Shown here one piece after another: positions 1 through 11,491 of a stretch of 64,000 nucleotides of DNA. Both the position numbers and the translations under genes were made by a program. How positions within the stretch are numbered: the first letter of the stretch is position 1; each line of letters begins with the position of its first letter. The DNA lies in contig NBAZ01000001.1 of assembly GCA_002794735.1 (NCBI GenBank), forward strand, positions 1,116,001 to 1,180,000. The letters run 5' to 3'. Below the pieces are notes generated by a model that ran no database searches, was not told the DNA's origin, and worked only from the letters and a program-made list of their open reading frames with translations. Source of the stretch: Pyrrhoderma lamaoense (taxonomy: Eukaryota > Basidiomycota > Agaricomycetes > Hymenochaetales > Hymenochaetaceae).

Positions 1-1043
1 CTCATACCCGCCGCGAATAGAGCTCGCGGCACTTGCGTCGCCATTGATGCCACCTCCTCCACCACCGAAAAATTCTTCATAGGGTTCTGGTTCATGGATA
101 CCCCACGCTTCAGCAATGCGGTCCACCTGTTTAGCGTTTTTGGGCTGATGATAGTCATCCACCGCGTTATATGCTATGTTGGGATAGGGAGAGTCGTTGA
201 AGCCGCCTCCAAATCTATCGACGGCTGCCAGCCTACGATCGGCTCTAAGCTGAGCTGCAGAGGCAGGTGCTTCTTCTTCAGGTTTGGACCAAGCCGCCAT
301 CGGGGCTTTTGATTTATGGCGATTGCGGGATGGAGCACATGCATCAAATGGACTGTCATGATGAAATACTACATGATGTTGGAGATAGAGTCAAATGAAA
401 TGAATTCATCTGTTGTTAGGAAGGATTCGTACATGTGTAGAGAATCAGAGATGATACGTACTAGCATTAGAAGTGAAGTCGAGCATATCAATGACATCTG
501 CGTGGCTAGAGCCCTTCTTGGCCACTTTGGTGCCTCCCGACTTTGAGCGAGATTTTTCCATCACTTGGGTTGCAGAGTCTTGAGAGTAAGAACGACGGGT
601 TGGAGGGGCGGCGTGTTTAGAACCCGATGCAGAGTGAGGAACCCCACTGAATATGTAGTAGAGTAGAAGAGACAGAGGATGGAAAGGAGGAGCGGAAATA
701 GATGGATGAAGCCGAGACAAGGACGGGTTAGAGACGAGAGTGAGAGCAAGAGAAAAAAAGGGACATACCCTGTTTGGCTTCTTCCCATCCTGTTTCGAGG
801 AGAGGGGTCTGAGCCACCGCGTACGGTGACGGACTCGCGAACGGCGTTCTCTAGCATACTGTTAGGATCCCGGATATCAGAGTAATGTCTCGTCTGTTTC
901 TTGGACGGCTTTGGCGGGGGAGGAGGGGGGTCGTTTGAGTGAGCGTTGAGAACAGGATCAAGAAAAGGGTCTGAGGAGGAGCGAGCCCTGTGGTGATGAG
1001 GGCGGGAGGAGTGGTTTGAGTTTGAATGGTTGTGAGTGTACAT
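1..1043 (-). CDS. Pal1 family cell-morphology protein, 3' end cut by window edge
   Basis: Three exons are visible (1043-769, 646-462, 368-1) and the frame is still open at base 1. The N-terminus is His/Ser/Asn-rich with a run of six prolines. The Pal1 core follows: a DVIDMLDF segment, then after the second intron an FHHDSPFDACAP segment and an SRNRHKSKAPMAAW stretch. The C-terminal part is Gly-rich before it leaves the window. Family members act in polarised growth and cell-wall or endocytic patch organisation in fungi; that role is family knowledge, not shown here. The start at 1043 is the first ATG giving an open frame into the conserved core. The gene diverges from the desaturase gene to its right. 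Confidence 0.85.
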
Positions 1044-1604
1044 TTGAGGGGGAAATAATGGGGAATAGCAAATGAGTCTGGTTGGGAGTGAGATCGCTTG
1101 GCGCTGCCGAATCAGGCAGCCCGGGAAAAGCTGCCGGCTGTGTTCCGTGAGTGCAGCCGGGTGATCTCACCAGCTGGCCGTCAACTTCTGGACGCTCTGT
1201 CAGCTGAGCTGGGCGTCGAACCACAGGCAACGCGGGGCGGGAGAGACGTTGTCGGCGATGTGGACGAGAAGGAAAAGGAAAAGGATGGAATGAAAGCTGG
1301 CTAGCGGGGATGGAGCAAAAAAGGGAAAGGGTTAGTAAGGGTTGCTGATGCGAGCGAGCGATGATGGACGAGGAGAGGATGAGGACGAGGTGGACGAGGT
1401 GGTGCCTTTCTCTTTCACTCTCTCTCCAATCTACAAACTTTAATTTGTGGCGCATGTAGCCGTGCTGATAACAATAGCATTCCATCGTTTTCTCTTTGCA
1501 CGTGTCTGTACATTTTTCAAGCTAAATAATGATAGAGTAGCACTACTTTCTGTCACGTATCTACCCGACTAAATGTTACTCCTCCGTCTTTCTCAACGCC
1601 CACA
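1044..1604. promoter_or_regulatory. Divergent intergenic region, PAL1 / desaturase
   Basis: About 560 bp separate the two start codons. It carries one CACGTG (E-box/G-box core) at 1499-1504, about 100 bp before the desaturase ATG. No coding sequence that I can support is present. Confidence 0.4.
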
Positions 1605-3575
1605 ATGGGCAAAACACGTCCCTCGAGTGCAATCCATCAGTGCAATGATCTCTCCCAGGACGCAAAGTTCAACGCACTGCCCCTTTGGTCCAGAGACGAC
1701 GTCGCAGCTCGCATCCTCAACGGCGACTCCATATTCATCTACCGGTCACGCGTCGTACGTGTAACCCCTACTTGGCTGTCCGCCATCCAGGCGGTGACCT
1801 TGCCATCCTCCATTTTGTCGGCCGGGATGCTACAGACGAAGTAGACGCCTTCCATCATCCCGAGTCAATAAAGCAGCTCCTGGGCTATGCCATAGCTCGC
1901 GTTGAAATCACAGAACACGGATGGCACGCTCTCGTCCCTCCGTATATGTCCGGCTGGTTATGGAAAGACGGTAAATGGCAACGTTATGCCGACCCTGTCC
2001 ATAACACACCCGCTGGACACAGGGCTCTCGCTTCAGGTTATGCGCAAAACAAGATTAGTCCTTTCTCTCAAATATTGCTCGTAGAGAAGGGCACAAACCC
2101 CAATGTGTTTGATAAAGAGAAACCGTCCATCGAAAGCCTAAATCCGCCTCCTACCATCCTACAGACCAGAATCCAGACAGAACACTCAGAGGCATACAGA
2201 AGACTGCACAAACGCATCAAGGACGCCGGTCTCTACAAAACGCGTTTAATCACAGGACTCGGCCCAGATCTCGTTCGCTATGTTATCTTTATCTCCCTCG
2301 CGCTCTTTTTCTATCAGAAAAAATGGTACATCCCGAGTGCATTCTTCCTAGGCATCTTTTGGCATCAACTCGCATTTTTCGCTCATGACCTAGGACATAT
2401 GGGTGTAACTCACAGTTGGACATGGGACCGGATTATATCCATCTTTATCGCAGATTTCTGTGGAGGCTTGAGTATCGGTTGGTGGGTTGATGTAAGCTTA
2501 TTTTCTATTGGATCGTATTTGTTCTTCATTAAAACTCATATCTTATATTCTTAATAGAACCATAACACGCATCACTGTTAGTCTCTGTTCTTAAACATAT
2601 TGCATGTATGAAGACTCCATAACTAACATTTCTTTTCTAAACAAAGTGGTTACCAATCATCCAACCCAGTAAGTCTCTATCATTGTAACATGAGATATAC
2701 ATCACTCTCTAATTCATGAATTGCAGTGACCCAGACATCGAACATCTCCCATTCTTTGCCATTTCCCCACACTTCCTCTCTAACCTCTACTCATCCTACT
2801 ACAAGCGAGTCCTCCCCTTCGACTTTGCTTCCAAGATCTTCCTCCGGATTCAACACAAGCTATTCTACGTCGTCATGTCTCTCGCTAGGTTCAATCTATA
2901 CAGACTATCCTACGCGTTCCTTTTCAATTCATTCTGGACTAAACAAAAGGCTAGAGGAGGCCGCTGGAGTTGGTGGGGAGAGATCATAGGTTTAACAGTC
3001 TTCTGGACGTGGTATATCAAACTCCTAGGAGGTATCGAAGATTGGAGGATGAGAGTTTTATATCTCCTTATAAGTCATATAACAACAAGCCCTCTACATA
3101 TCCAAGTAAGCATCTCTATCTTCAACCCGTCTGTCTCACTTCGTACTATTTCTCCTCCTAAGTACAAGCTCACTGACTTCGCCTCTTCCTCTCCTCCACT
3201 CATCAGATCGTCCTCTCCCACTTCTCTCGTTCAACCGCCGACCTAGGGCCCTCCGAATCCTTCGTCCACCGCCAACTCCGAACAACAGTAGACGTCATCT
3301 GCCCCGAATCCCTCGGCTTCATCCACGGCGGCCTCCACCTCCAAGTCACACACCACCTCTTCCCCCGTCTCCCTCGACACAACCTCAAAGCGGCCTCCAA
3401 ACTCGTCAAGAGATTCTGTCGCGACCAAGGACTGGAGTACGCCGAGTTTGGGTTCGTCCAAGGGAATAGGGAGGTGAGAGGTGTCCTTCAGGCGGTTGCG
3501 CAACAGGTTAGGGTCATGGGATGTGTGGTTGAGGAGAATATTAAGGAGGCGTTGGAGGTTGCGCCTATCAAGTAA
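1605..3575 (+). CDS. Cytochrome b5-fused front-end desaturase (delta-8 sphingolipid desaturase type)
   Basis: Five exons: 1605-2491, 2558-2576, 2647-2668, 2727-3105, 3207-3575, giving about 558 aa. The N-terminus is a cytochrome b5 domain with the HPGG heme motif. The desaturase domain has histidine boxes HDLGH (end of exon 1), HNTHH (encoded by the 19-nt exon 2) and QVTHH in the last exon. Hydrophobic membrane segments lie between them. Enzymes of this family insert a double bond in the long-chain base of glucosylceramides in the ER, using heme-bound electrons from the fused b5 domain. Fatty-acid delta-5/6 specificity cannot be excluded from sequence alone. One base is missing around 1779-1781, just before HPGG; adding one C gives a continuous WLSRHPGG. 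Splicing cannot repair it without deleting the heme motif. Confidence 0.88.
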
Positions 3576-4473
3576 TTTAGTAAAGGTTGAAAGAAAGTTT
3601 CTCAAAAGGAGAGAAAGCTTTGGGAAGAGGGTTTGAGTATGGTGGAAGTTGGATTTCTTTGTGATTCTTTTCTTCTTATGTTTTCTTTTACTGGTAAATG
3701 GTTCGGAGTGACTTGAGTACGTAGAAAGTGGAGGGGAGGGGGGGGGGGTTATCTTCGGGATCCATGTCCCGTATACCAACTTACCGACTAATTCTTACTT
3801 TTCGTATCCTACTTGTGATTTCTCGAAACAGACGACTGGATAACCCCATTCTCGAATAGAATAGAAAGATTTGATTTGTATTATTTTTCTATCAATCCCT
3901 GATCTCAAATCGTCAAATCGTAAACATCGTAAACTGTAAAACATAAACTAAATCCTTAACTCATAAGCCTAGCTGGATTTCCGATCGCACTTTCTTTCTT
4001 TCTTTCTTTCTTTTTTTAAGAAAATTAGATTCTCTATTCTATTCTCCATTCCTCAGTGTTCACTGAAAGAGGTAGAGGGGAAGTAGAGACGGCATATTTC
4101 ATATCCATTCACATTTGCATGTATGTATGTCTGCATGTTCGGGGGGAGAAGAATTTTAGGTGCATATGGGGGAGGATTTGGGTGGATAGAAGAGTGTCTT
4201 GCAAGGATGCGTCGGCCGAGGGAGTTGCTTGTTATATGTATGATTTTACCCGAGTAACACTGCTTGGAATAGAGGCTCGAAGTAAACGATAGTCAAAGGA
4301 GATTTTTTTTATGTGCGTGAGGGAGGTCAAGGGGTGAGAGCAAGCATACAGAAGGGATAATTGTAGGAGACAAGGAGGAGAGAAGAAAGAAAGAAAAGAA
4401 CACACAAGTAAAGAAAGGAGTAAAAGAGAGGGTGTGTGGGGACCAGTAAAAGATACACAAGTATATATGCTCA
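3576..4473. other. Convergent intergenic region, desaturase / eL13
   Basis: About 900 bp between two 3' ends, with AT-rich and purine-rich tracts and one tetranucleotide repeat listed separately. I see no conserved coding sequence or RNA gene. Confidence 0.5.
3991..4017 (+). repeat. (TTTC)5 microsatellite followed by T7
   Basis: Five perfect TTTC units at 3991-4010 run directly into seven T. It lies in the convergent intergenic region. Confidence 0.9.
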
Positions 4474-5325
4474 ATTACACGATTACTTCTTCTTGTTGGC
4501 TTCCTCTTCATCCTTCTGCAAAAGATGTGGGGGGTGTAGATATCAATAAACATGGACCTTTTCTCAAATATAAAGAGAGAGGATGGACTACTAACCTTAG
4601 CTTGGCGGACCTTACGCCTTCCGTCGTATTTTGCCTCAGCGCGGTTTTCGCGGAGAGTGCGGTATGCCTCGAATTCACGCTCTTCGGCGGTGATTTGACG
4701 AGGAGCCTCGCGAGCAACAAGATCAGGAAGAGGAAGGGATGCACGAGTGAAGGCAGCGGTAAGGTCGTCACCCTATTTAAAAGCGAATATCATAGATTTC
4801 ATTAGTTTTTAAAGTTTTCACAGTTGTAAGTATATAGATTAGTCAAAAGACCAGTATAGACGTAGCAGTGAAATTAGAGAAATAATTAAGTGAAAGAAGT
4901 GTACGCACAGTTGAGTCTCCCTTCTTGGGTTTACCAGCCTTGCGGGGGAAGACAATGAGCTTAGCCTTGTAGGCCTTCAACCTCTCAACATTGATCTTCT
5001 TTCCCTCCTCGCTCAAGTTCCTCCTGCGGTGATCGACAACGATTCCAACACCAGGAGCAACCTTCTTTCCAATTCCAGCTTCCTTGAGCTCAGCAAGCGT
5101 GAAACCACGTCCCTCACGGATCTTTGTGTTGTAACGGACAGTCTGGGCACGGACGGCAGGACGGAGGGGGTTGATAGGGCGGACACCTAGAGCAGCGGCT
5201 TTGGCCTTGCGAGCGTCACGGCGCCTGAGTTTACGTCCTGGCTGGTCAAACCAAGTACGGACGCGCCTTTGCCAGTCCTTGCGGAAGTGATTGTCGTGAA
5301 GGACGTTGTTGTGTGCGAAACCCAT
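4474..5325 (-). CDS. RPL13: 60S ribosomal protein eL13
   Basis: Three exons (5325-4909, 4772-4596, 4515-4474) encode about 211 aa, the usual length. The N-terminus ([18 protein letters not shown]) and the following QPGRKLRRR and [13 protein letters not shown] segments are diagnostic of eL13. The C-terminal exon ends in a short Glu/Lys-rich tail finishing NKKK. A good acceptor (TTGTTCTAG) lies immediately 5' of the ATG, and a strong donor (AAG|GTGAGT) lies at 5523, so a leader intron of about 198 nt (5326-5523) is very likely, as is common for fungal ribosomal protein genes. The frame is intact. It acts in the large ribosomal subunit. Confidence 0.96.
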
Positions 5326-6014
5326 CTAGAACAATTAAAGGCAAAAGAGAAGACAAGAAATTCAGTCAGTAAAAGCAAGTCTGCATGTCATCCAAGTTAT
5401 CCAAATGGAATCCACCCTCCAGGAAGTCGTTTAAAAGCCCACAAGTTAGGACATTTAGCATATGCAGCATGATTTCAAGCTGATACAACGTTCTCTGGGT
5501 CAGATGGACGAGCAGCAACTCACCTTGCGGTTTTCTTTTTGTTGACGCCTTCTCTGCTACGCTTCAGACTAGACACAACTGAGCGGAGGTTGGCCGGATT
5601 CAGACTCCGACAACTCGGCATTTTCCGTTGACGATCAATCACCTGCTTCAAAGAAATCACTGATTTATAACAAGTCCGATTTGGAATGCATCTTCCGATT
5701 CGATTCTCAACGCTTACGAGGGGGTGCGAATTAAGTTTATTAACATGTAACACTGATTCTTTTCTTTGGTGACACAAATATACATATTCAGACAAAAATA
5801 CACATGAAGATAGGTTTATAGAACGTCTCTTTAAATGTAATCGATACAAATGGCCGCCTTTTCTCATGGGCGATTTAGACTATGCTTATACCGTTTACCC
5901 GACTGAGTCCTTTAAAAAAGTAACCCAATGTTATATTCACTGTCGTAGAGCTCTACTTTTTGCTTTGGCTTTTTTTCCTAATCTTTACTACTCCCTCTCT
6001 CACTCTCCGCCATA
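5326..6014. promoter_or_regulatory. Divergent promoter, eL13 / MetE-like; contains probable eL13 leader intron
   Basis: 5326-5523 reads on the minus strand as a GTGAGT...CTAG intron ending directly at the eL13 start codon. The rest is AT-rich. No further gene is supported. Confidence 0.5.
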
Positions 6015-7780
6015 ATGTCCCCAAGCTTTTTCCCCCTTACAGAGCAGAACACCTTGGTTCCCTCAAGCGTCCCAAAGAGCTCTTGGAAAAACGAGCTCAG
6101 CTTGAGAAAGGTGAAATCTCACAGGCAGAGCTGACTCCAGTAGAGGATAAGGCCATCAAGGCTATCCTTGAAGTACAACGGGAGGCAGGACTCAAGGCTT
6201 TGACTGATGGAGAGTTTAGGAGGTTGGAGTATTACATGTGTTATCATGAATTTCTTGCTGAAAAAGCAACGCATATAGGCATATGTTCTTCGATGGAGTA
6301 TTTGACAACCTCGAAGGAATGAAGCATATCAGCCCAGGTAAGCCTTTCCTACCTCATATTCCCTGTGTATCACTTCAGTAACAAGCTCTGTTGATTTGAA
6401 GTCCCTGAACATATGCTCATGGTAAAAAAAAGCCCGGCCTTCATCTGATCGTTAAATGTATTGACTTATAATTTAGGATTATGTTCCCGACGTGGCTGCA
6501 TTCAAAAAACTTGATTTCCATGGAGGCGATTCTCACATCTGTGTTGTAAGTAGTGATGATCATTATTGGGTGTTGGATGCAGTTCCATCTCAGATTATTC
6601 ACTTCTACAATAGGGAAAATTGAAACGTACAAAACCATTTTACGTCGGTCAATTCAATCAGTTGAAGGCTCTCACCAAGCCTGAGGAACATAGTTCTTTG
6701 AAAATCACCATGTGTGCTCCCGAATGGTATCACTTGAGGCATGGCGAATATGCATACTCCAAGGAAGTTTATAGTAATGATGGTCAGTAACTCCGGGGAG
6801 CCACTGTCTCATGAATTTTAAGTTTGTAACATTTTATCCTAGATGAATACTTCACGGATGTTGCCATTGCGTATCAAGAAGAGATTGCGGAACTTTATAG
6901 CAACGGATGCCGAAACATCCAGATTGATGATCCTTTGCTTGCCTACTTCTGCGCTACTTCTATGCTTGAAGGGTATGTTTTTTGCAAGTGTGTCACCTTT
7001 CTTTCAGCGTATATAATGAGACCTATACAGAATGAAGGAGAAAGGAGTTGATAGCGAGGCTCTCCTCGATACCTACATCCGGGCTTACAATAAATGCCTT
7101 GAGAAGCGACCAGCAGATATGACTGTAGGTCTCCATCTATGCCGCGGAAACTTCAAGGACGGCATGCACTTCAGCGAAGGCGGCTATGATAACATCGCTA
7201 TTAAACTATTCAATGAGATCAATGTGGATGCGTACTACGTGAGTACTTTACCCGTAATTAACGCTTGATCCCGGCATACGGGGGCTGACATAGTTCTGAA
7301 ATGAAGCTTGAGTATGATACCGACCGTGCGGGGACATTCGAACCCCTTAAACATCTTCCCAAGAACAAAACCGTCATTTTGGGATTGATCTCTTCAAAGC
7401 TTCCTAAGGTACGTAACAATGCCTTATCTGATATAATCAAAGAAATTTTTGAGCAGAAGCGAACCTTTCTTTTTTCTCATACAGCTTGAAGACCCAGTAG
7501 AATTGAAGGCACGGGTTGAACAGGCTGCAAAGGTAATCGCCGACGGCACGGTAAAACGCACCTTCGAAGAAGCTATGAACCAGTCAGTCAAACCTTTCTC
7601 CTCCTTTTCTGCACAAAGGAATTTGTTTTATGCTAATCCTACTTCCTTAACAGAATCTGTATCAGCCCACAATGTGGATTCGCATCCCATGCCGAAGGAA
7701 ACCTCATCACAGAAGAAGACATGAAGAAGAAATTAACCCTTGTCGTCCAAACTGCCAAGTCCATCTGGCCTGATGCATAA
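6015..7780 (+). CDS. Single-domain cobalamin-independent methionine synthase-like (MetE C-terminal type) methyltransferase
   Basis: Ten exons: 6015-6222, 6279-6337, 6402-6421, 6477-6545, 6614-6782, 6843-6972, 7031-7238, 7307-7408, 7485-7582, 7654-7780, about 396 aa. It matches only the C-terminal catalytic half of MetE: RAEHLGSL near the start, IQIDDP, then GLHLCRGN (His and Cys zinc ligands), EYDTDR, and SPQCGF (the late Cys ligand). The N-terminal MetE domain is absent. The family moves a methyl group to a zinc-bound thiol, homocysteine in true MetE; the methyl donor here is unknown. ATG 6015 is one base out of frame with the rest: adding a C to the C5 run at 6032-6036 gives MSPSFFPPYRAEH. 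The first donor is the unusual GTTGGA. The 20-nt exon 3 is well supported by phase. Confidence 0.85.
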
Positions 7781-8135
7781 AAAATATCCCTTTTTTGATT
7801 AACGGATATCCAGATGTCATTTATAATCTCTTTCGATGCCTTGTTGTTAACGAGTTGAATAATGTTTTTGTTAGGAGGGTACGATTAAATAAGCAAAGCA
7901 AAACATGTATTTGTAGCGGAAAGCCTATTTTTATGGATCGGCAGATTTGAGCACTTATGTAACTAGTAGCATGTACTCTGCCTAGCTAGCACAACTTGAA
8001 ATGAAACATTGAATACTCTCTCGTTTCTCTCTCCTCTTTTCTGTTATAGTTTTCTATCTGTTAATAGCTGGTAATCTGCTTGTCACAAATACCATTATAC
8101 CAAAACTTTAAATCATCGGGTTATAATCTATATCA
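7781..8135. other. Intergenic, same-strand
   Basis: 3' region of the MetE-like gene and upstream region of the next gene. AT-rich; nothing else supported. Confidence 0.4.
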
Positions 8136-9465
8136 ATGCCTGTGGTGGAGTCTGATCCGGTCTTTGGAACTGCGGCTGGTCTTCGCAGAAGCTCGCAGGA
8201 CTACCATACTACCATCCCTATCTCAAGGGCCTCAGCTCACAACTCTACGTACACATGCAGTCTGTCTTCTCGGTCTTTTATTTCAAGGCAGAAACCTAAC
8301 ACAACTGAAGCATCCTCCTCGATCTATAGTTACCCGTCTTCTTTGAACTCCACGTCTGATATTGACATATCCCGGAGCGCTTTCCGCACAAGGAGTAACT
8401 TGTGTTTAGGATCGACTACATACCCTGAAACTACTAATAATGGTCCTATACTATGTGCTAATGAATGTGGAGACAAGAGCGAACAGATCATCGCACACGG
8501 TTCAAGTCCAAGAGAAACATATAGAAAACTGAAGTCTAGTACTATAACTTTCGATTCTGGTGAACCCGTTAAAAGAGAACGGACTCCTATTTCTTATAAA
8601 TGCAACTCGGATTCCTCCAAAGAAAATGTGTGTGGTAGGGGGATAGTCGCACAGATGGGTACGGGCTTCTTGCACAAGAACATGTGGGTAGATCACTCTT
8701 TTTGTATCAACCCTACGACTTCCATTACAGAATAACTAAATAGCTCCACTATGTAGATCCGACGAGCAGGAGTCAAGAGCCGCTCTCAAAGAGCTACGGC
8801 ATATTCATTCTAGGATGCCACATTCCTTCGTTGATATTGAGAAGTCCAATGATATATATGACAACAAACAGAACCATCAACACCCCTACCTTGCTTCTTT
8901 ATCAGTCCCTCTCGAGACTTCCATAAACTTTAAGCTCTCCCAAAACGGTTGTACGAATCAAATTAATAGCATCCCTTCCGAAATCCTTGGACAAGTCGTA
9001 TGTTCTCTTGAAATCCCTCCATCAGGAGTAGTGCGCACTCCTAAGAGACGAATACGCCACCGTGAAAGATCTCCCAGGGTTCCGTCCGAAACTACGGATG
9101 TTCCGAACGGTTCCACAACTCCGGGCCTCTTCTCTGGAAGTGAAGTAGACACAATGGATTATAACCTTAATATGGATCGAATACGCAGGGCACAAAGACA
9201 AATGCGTTTTACCGATCCAGACCCTAATGAATGTGATGCATATAATGCCAAGAGTGGTATTATACCTCGTGCATGGATTGATGAGAACAGGCTTGAGGCC
9301 CAAATTGTCTTTGGTGCATGGGTCAATAACGACCTCGATATTAGTCAAGATTCCGAAATGGAAGAGGGCGATGCAATAGATGATTTTGATCCTGTTGGTA
9401 TTATCTCTCAAGTCATGAATGCTTTTACCCATCCCTTCAAACTGGCCTGGAAAAAAAGCACATGA
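8136..9465 (+). CDS. Hypothetical Ser/Pro-rich protein
   Basis: Two exons (8136-8683, 8757-9465) joined by a GTGGGT...GTAG intron give about 418 aa. I do not recognise the family. The N-terminal half is rich in Ser, Thr and Asn and looks disordered. The C-terminal half has a basic patch (PKRRIRHRERSPR), then a stretch with a possible short helix (IRRAQRQMRF), a Trp-containing segment (RAWIDENRLEAQIVFGAW), an acidic run and a final motif ending NAFTHPFKLAWKKST. Conservation should be sought in the last 120 residues. The splice preserves frame (LHKN-I-SDEQESRAALKEL), and two long open exons support a real gene. Confidence 0.65.
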
Positions 9466-9864
9466 GCAAAAATGCAATTCTTTTCTGTTTTGGTTTGTTT
9501 TGTTGGTTTGTCAAACCGCAAATGATTTATTCGGATCCAGTTCCTTTATCGTGTTTTATGTTTTATTAATAGAAGTTTATTTCATTATTCGGAACCCATT
9601 ACAATTGATGAAATCCCCACATAAGTACGTCATCCACCCTCTGAAAACTGGTTTGAATTAGGTAACGTGCACATAGGTATTTGTATACATATGATAGATG
9701 AAGCTAGTTGTACAATAGGTAGACATATGGATGAATGTATAAGAGAGCATACGAAAGGTCATGATAAAAAGCACATTAGACTGTCCCAAAGATGAAATAA
9801 AAAGAAAAAAATCTCAGTAGCATTTAGCAGTAGCAATCCCCAGCAGGCAGGATATTCTATTAAA
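9466..9864. other. Convergent intergenic region
   Basis: About 400 bp between the unknown gene and RAD51 3' ends; AT-rich, no gene seen. Confidence 0.4.
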
Positions 9865-11275
9865 TTAGACATCCTCTTCCGGATCCCCGATACCGTTTCC
9901 GTGGATAGCAAAGTGAGTTTCACTCTCTGGGAGACAAGGTGAATCATATATCTTGCATATACGAGTATTTGCTCGACCCTTTCGCAGTTGTAATCTAGAA
10001 GATATATTAGACAAAGTCATTATTAATGACATTAATCTAGATTAGATATTGGATGTGCGAACCGAGTAGTTGATGCATGTGCCATGATGTTTCCACCAAT
10101 AGGCTTTTTGTCGTTGCCGGCATAAGGTCCTGCGGCAGCGTCTGGAGAAGACATAACTTGATTCGTGATTACGACTGCAATACCATACTAAAACCATCAT
10201 TAATGCCTATCATCCTCGTGTAAATGGAATTACTGATAAGAACATACTTCATCTGCCAATCTTTGGAGAGTCCGAAGGAAGCGGGCAAGGTGTGTTTGTC
10301 TAGCTGAGAGTTCCCCTCGACCATTATAGTCTGTTCGATATAATGCTGTGCAGGAATCCACAATAAGAAGAGAAAATCTAGACGATATATTATACCCGAA
10401 TTAGTCAATTGCCCCAGTTAGCTTAGATTTTCAACGTCATACCGAGATTCAGACATCAATGCACTTGCATGTACAAGAAGCTGTTGTTGGTGGTCTGCAT
10501 TGTAGGCTCGGGCGTATGCAACGTTATCAAGAACCTCTTCCCCATTTAACCCGTATCGTTCAGCGACAGCAAGCAAGCGCACAGGTCGGAAAGTCCCCTC
10601 TGTATCGATATAAAGGCATTTGCCTTCGCCTCCTCCCATACTAACCGGAAGCTGACATGTTACTGCCAGCGTATGACAAAGTTGTGACTTCCCCGTACGG
10701 AATTCACCAAATAGTTCCGTTATTGCTCCAGTTTCTATACCACCTAAAGTATGTATCTTGTCAACATCAGTAACATTCGAAGGACAGGTAGGAAACACAC
10801 CGGCAAGGAGCGTGTCAAGCTGTTTGGATCCCGTTGTGATACATACAAGCTCTGACCTTCTTGCGTGTACTTCAGTAGCACTCTGAAAGCCAAGTGGGAC
10901 AATTTTGAGGGCTATATATTACATTCGTTTTATATGTCATCAAATGAAAGGCTCATCATGACTCAGGGTGAAAAATAAAAAAAAGCTACCTTCAGCAAGA
11001 ATCTTGTCCGCCTTCTGTTCAGATATACCTTTAATCCCCAGCAGTACCTTTTTTGGAGTATATGCAACAGATTCTATCGTATTTAGTCCAGAATCTGCCA
11101 ATTTCTTTACATCTTGGGGAGAAATTCCGACTTCCTAATCCGAAACTGATCAGTCAGCACATCCTCATTCGAGAGCAAAGGGAAGCCTAACTTGTAATTT
11201 TGAGACTAGTAACGGACCCGATGCGAATGATACCCCTTCTTCTTCGTTGTAATCTTGTTGCGAGCCTTGAGACAT
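9865..11275 (-). CDS. RAD51: Rad51 recombinase
   Basis: Seven exons (11275-11192, 11134-10990, 10911-10801, 10743-10443, 10377-10248, 10187-10063, 9994-9865) give 341 aa, the normal length. The helix-hairpin-helix N-terminal domain ([20 protein letters not shown], then [13 protein letters not shown]) precedes the ATPase core. Walker A reads GEFRTGKS, Walker B LLIVDS, and the L2 region contains VITNQV. The C-terminus ends GIGDPEEDV. Rad51 forms the presynaptic filament for homologous recombination. All junctions use GT-AG and the frame is intact. The shared promoter with the SDR carries tandem ACGCG boxes, consistent with G1/S and damage control of RAD51 in fungi (inference). Confidence 0.97.
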
Positions 11276-11491
11276 AGTATGCAGAAACTAAGTGATGGGG
11301 GTAAATGAGAGAGTGACGATAACGCGACGCGCCCCATCACGTGGTCGTTTTTAATAATTCCTAGCTTTTACACGTGGATTTACGCTAATTATCATATGCA
11401 CACTTAATTGTAACTAGTAACTACTTTAAGAGAAACCCCGGTTTCAATCTCCCTCCGAGTCCGACACTATCTTCACAACCACTCCCTCACT
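11276..11491. promoter_or_regulatory. Divergent RAD51 / SDR promoter
   Basis: Only 216 bp separate the start codons. It holds two adjacent ACGCG cores at 11322-11326 and 11327-11331 (MluI cell-cycle-box-like) and two CACGTG palindromes at 11338-11343 and 11371-11376. Both motif types are symmetric enough to serve either gene. Confidence 0.55.

Noticed and set aside
561..1043. A 160-codon open frame including a hydrophobic Leu-rich end
   Set aside because: Only its first part is coding (PAL1 exon 1); the hydrophobic end is read-through into the intron at 647-768.
5520..5867. Basic protein upstream of eL13 ending NKKKTAR
   Set aside because: Splicing from it to the eL13 ATG is out of frame; the region is better read as leader exon and promoter.
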